Shown here: positions 63,778-64,000 of the stretch, piece after piece | How the letters are laid out: each line of letters opens with the position of its first letter | How positions within the stretch are numbered: position 1 is the stretch's first letter | Assembly: GCF_010747415.1 (NCBI RefSeq) | Contig: NZ_JAAGNZ010000001.1 | Coordinates: 310,001 to 374,000 of the forward strand | Source: Spirosoma agri | Lineage (GTDB): Bacteria > Bacteroidota > Bacteroidia > Cytophagales > Spirosomataceae | DNA: 64,000 bases | Direction: 5' to 3' | Notes under the pieces: generated by a model | Seen by the model: the letters and a program-made list of their open reading frames with translations, nothing else | What the model was told of the DNA's origin: nothing | The model's database searches: none | Translations under genes and position numbers: made by a program

Positions 63778-64000
63778 ACTAGATGAGCCACCGTATCGTG
63801 TTGCCTTGCAATTACAGAATGCGCTCATCTTCTGAACGAGTTGCCAGTCGGGTTTAGACGCGTTCTGCGAAGGCGGGTGAGAAAGAAGCAAGAAGCCTTT
63901 TTCAGACTTCATAGAAGCGTAAATTATTCCCGTCGGTCACACGAGCTATGCATTGGTTCATTAGTTTTGGGTAACGAACGGTTACCGACGCATGCGTAGG
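63778..64000. other. Right end of window, no gene seen
   Basis: 223 bp without a convincing reading frame; a short minus-strand frame overlaps the end of the T9SS cargo gene and looks spurious. Confidence 0.4.

Overview
The window looks like a chromosomal segment of a Cytophagales bacterium (phylum Bacteroidota), most likely in or near the Spirosoma group. I infer this from gene content. There are type IX secretion system (T9SS) cargo proteins with type A and type B C-terminal sorting domains, a PorP/SprF-like protein beside a gliding-motility C-terminal-domain protein, a DUF1800/DUF1501 pair, DUF6089 and DUF481 outer-membrane proteins, and several Bacteroidota-type -7 boxes (TAnnTTTG). No genus can be proven from the sequence alone.

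Layout. 1-797 is the 3' part of a GH2 glycosidase. 1.0-6.4 kb is an accessory region with two paralogous 17-residue-repeat fibre-like proteins, an AT-rich stretch, and a tRNA-Gly(CCC) gene whose 3' half and terminator recur about 3.2 kb away, as expected of attachment-site scars. 6.5-13 kb holds an OPT transporter, a P1-family peptidase, a molybdopterin oxidoreductase interrupted by one in-frame TGA, its flavin reductase-like partner, the CbpA/CbpM chaperone pair and a yeast-type cytosine deaminase. 13-29 kb is mostly housekeeping: polyprenyl synthase, three rhomboids, prfB with the classical +1 frameshift, lpdA, mutL, dxs and aspartate kinase. 28.6-33.6 kb has the divergent T9SS/gliding pair. 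33.7-39 kb carries ruvB, an ArsR-like regulator, an EamA transporter, der, era and initiator tRNA-fMet.

39-44 kb is the most interesting part. A compact structured small-RNA candidate on the minus strand (about 39013-39098) has a homologous, diverged copy near 4209-4279. Next to it lies a four-gene locus that reads as a Bacteroidota chaperone-usher-like surface-fibre system: a large usher-like outer-membrane protein, divergent from an operon of subunit, periplasmic chaperone and second subunit. 44-48 kb has secreted SGNH hydrolases and a zinc alcohol dehydrogenase. 47.8-54.7 kb has two tandem S8 (subtilisin-like) T9SS proteases; one is cut by an in-frame TAG that separates the catalytic part from its Ig-like and sorting domains. 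55-64 kb carries DUF1800/DUF1501, purE, a LysM protein, a DUF481 protein, a Gfo/Idh oxidoreductase, a purM-like gene and a T9SS cargo protein.

Intergenic DNA is rich in long perfect or near-perfect hairpins. The two strongest are a 26-bp perfect palindrome between dxs and the aspartate kinase gene, ending 3 bases before the start codon, and a 24-bp perfect inverted repeat after the Gfo/Idh gene. No rRNA, CRISPR array, complete insertion sequence or integrase gene was seen.
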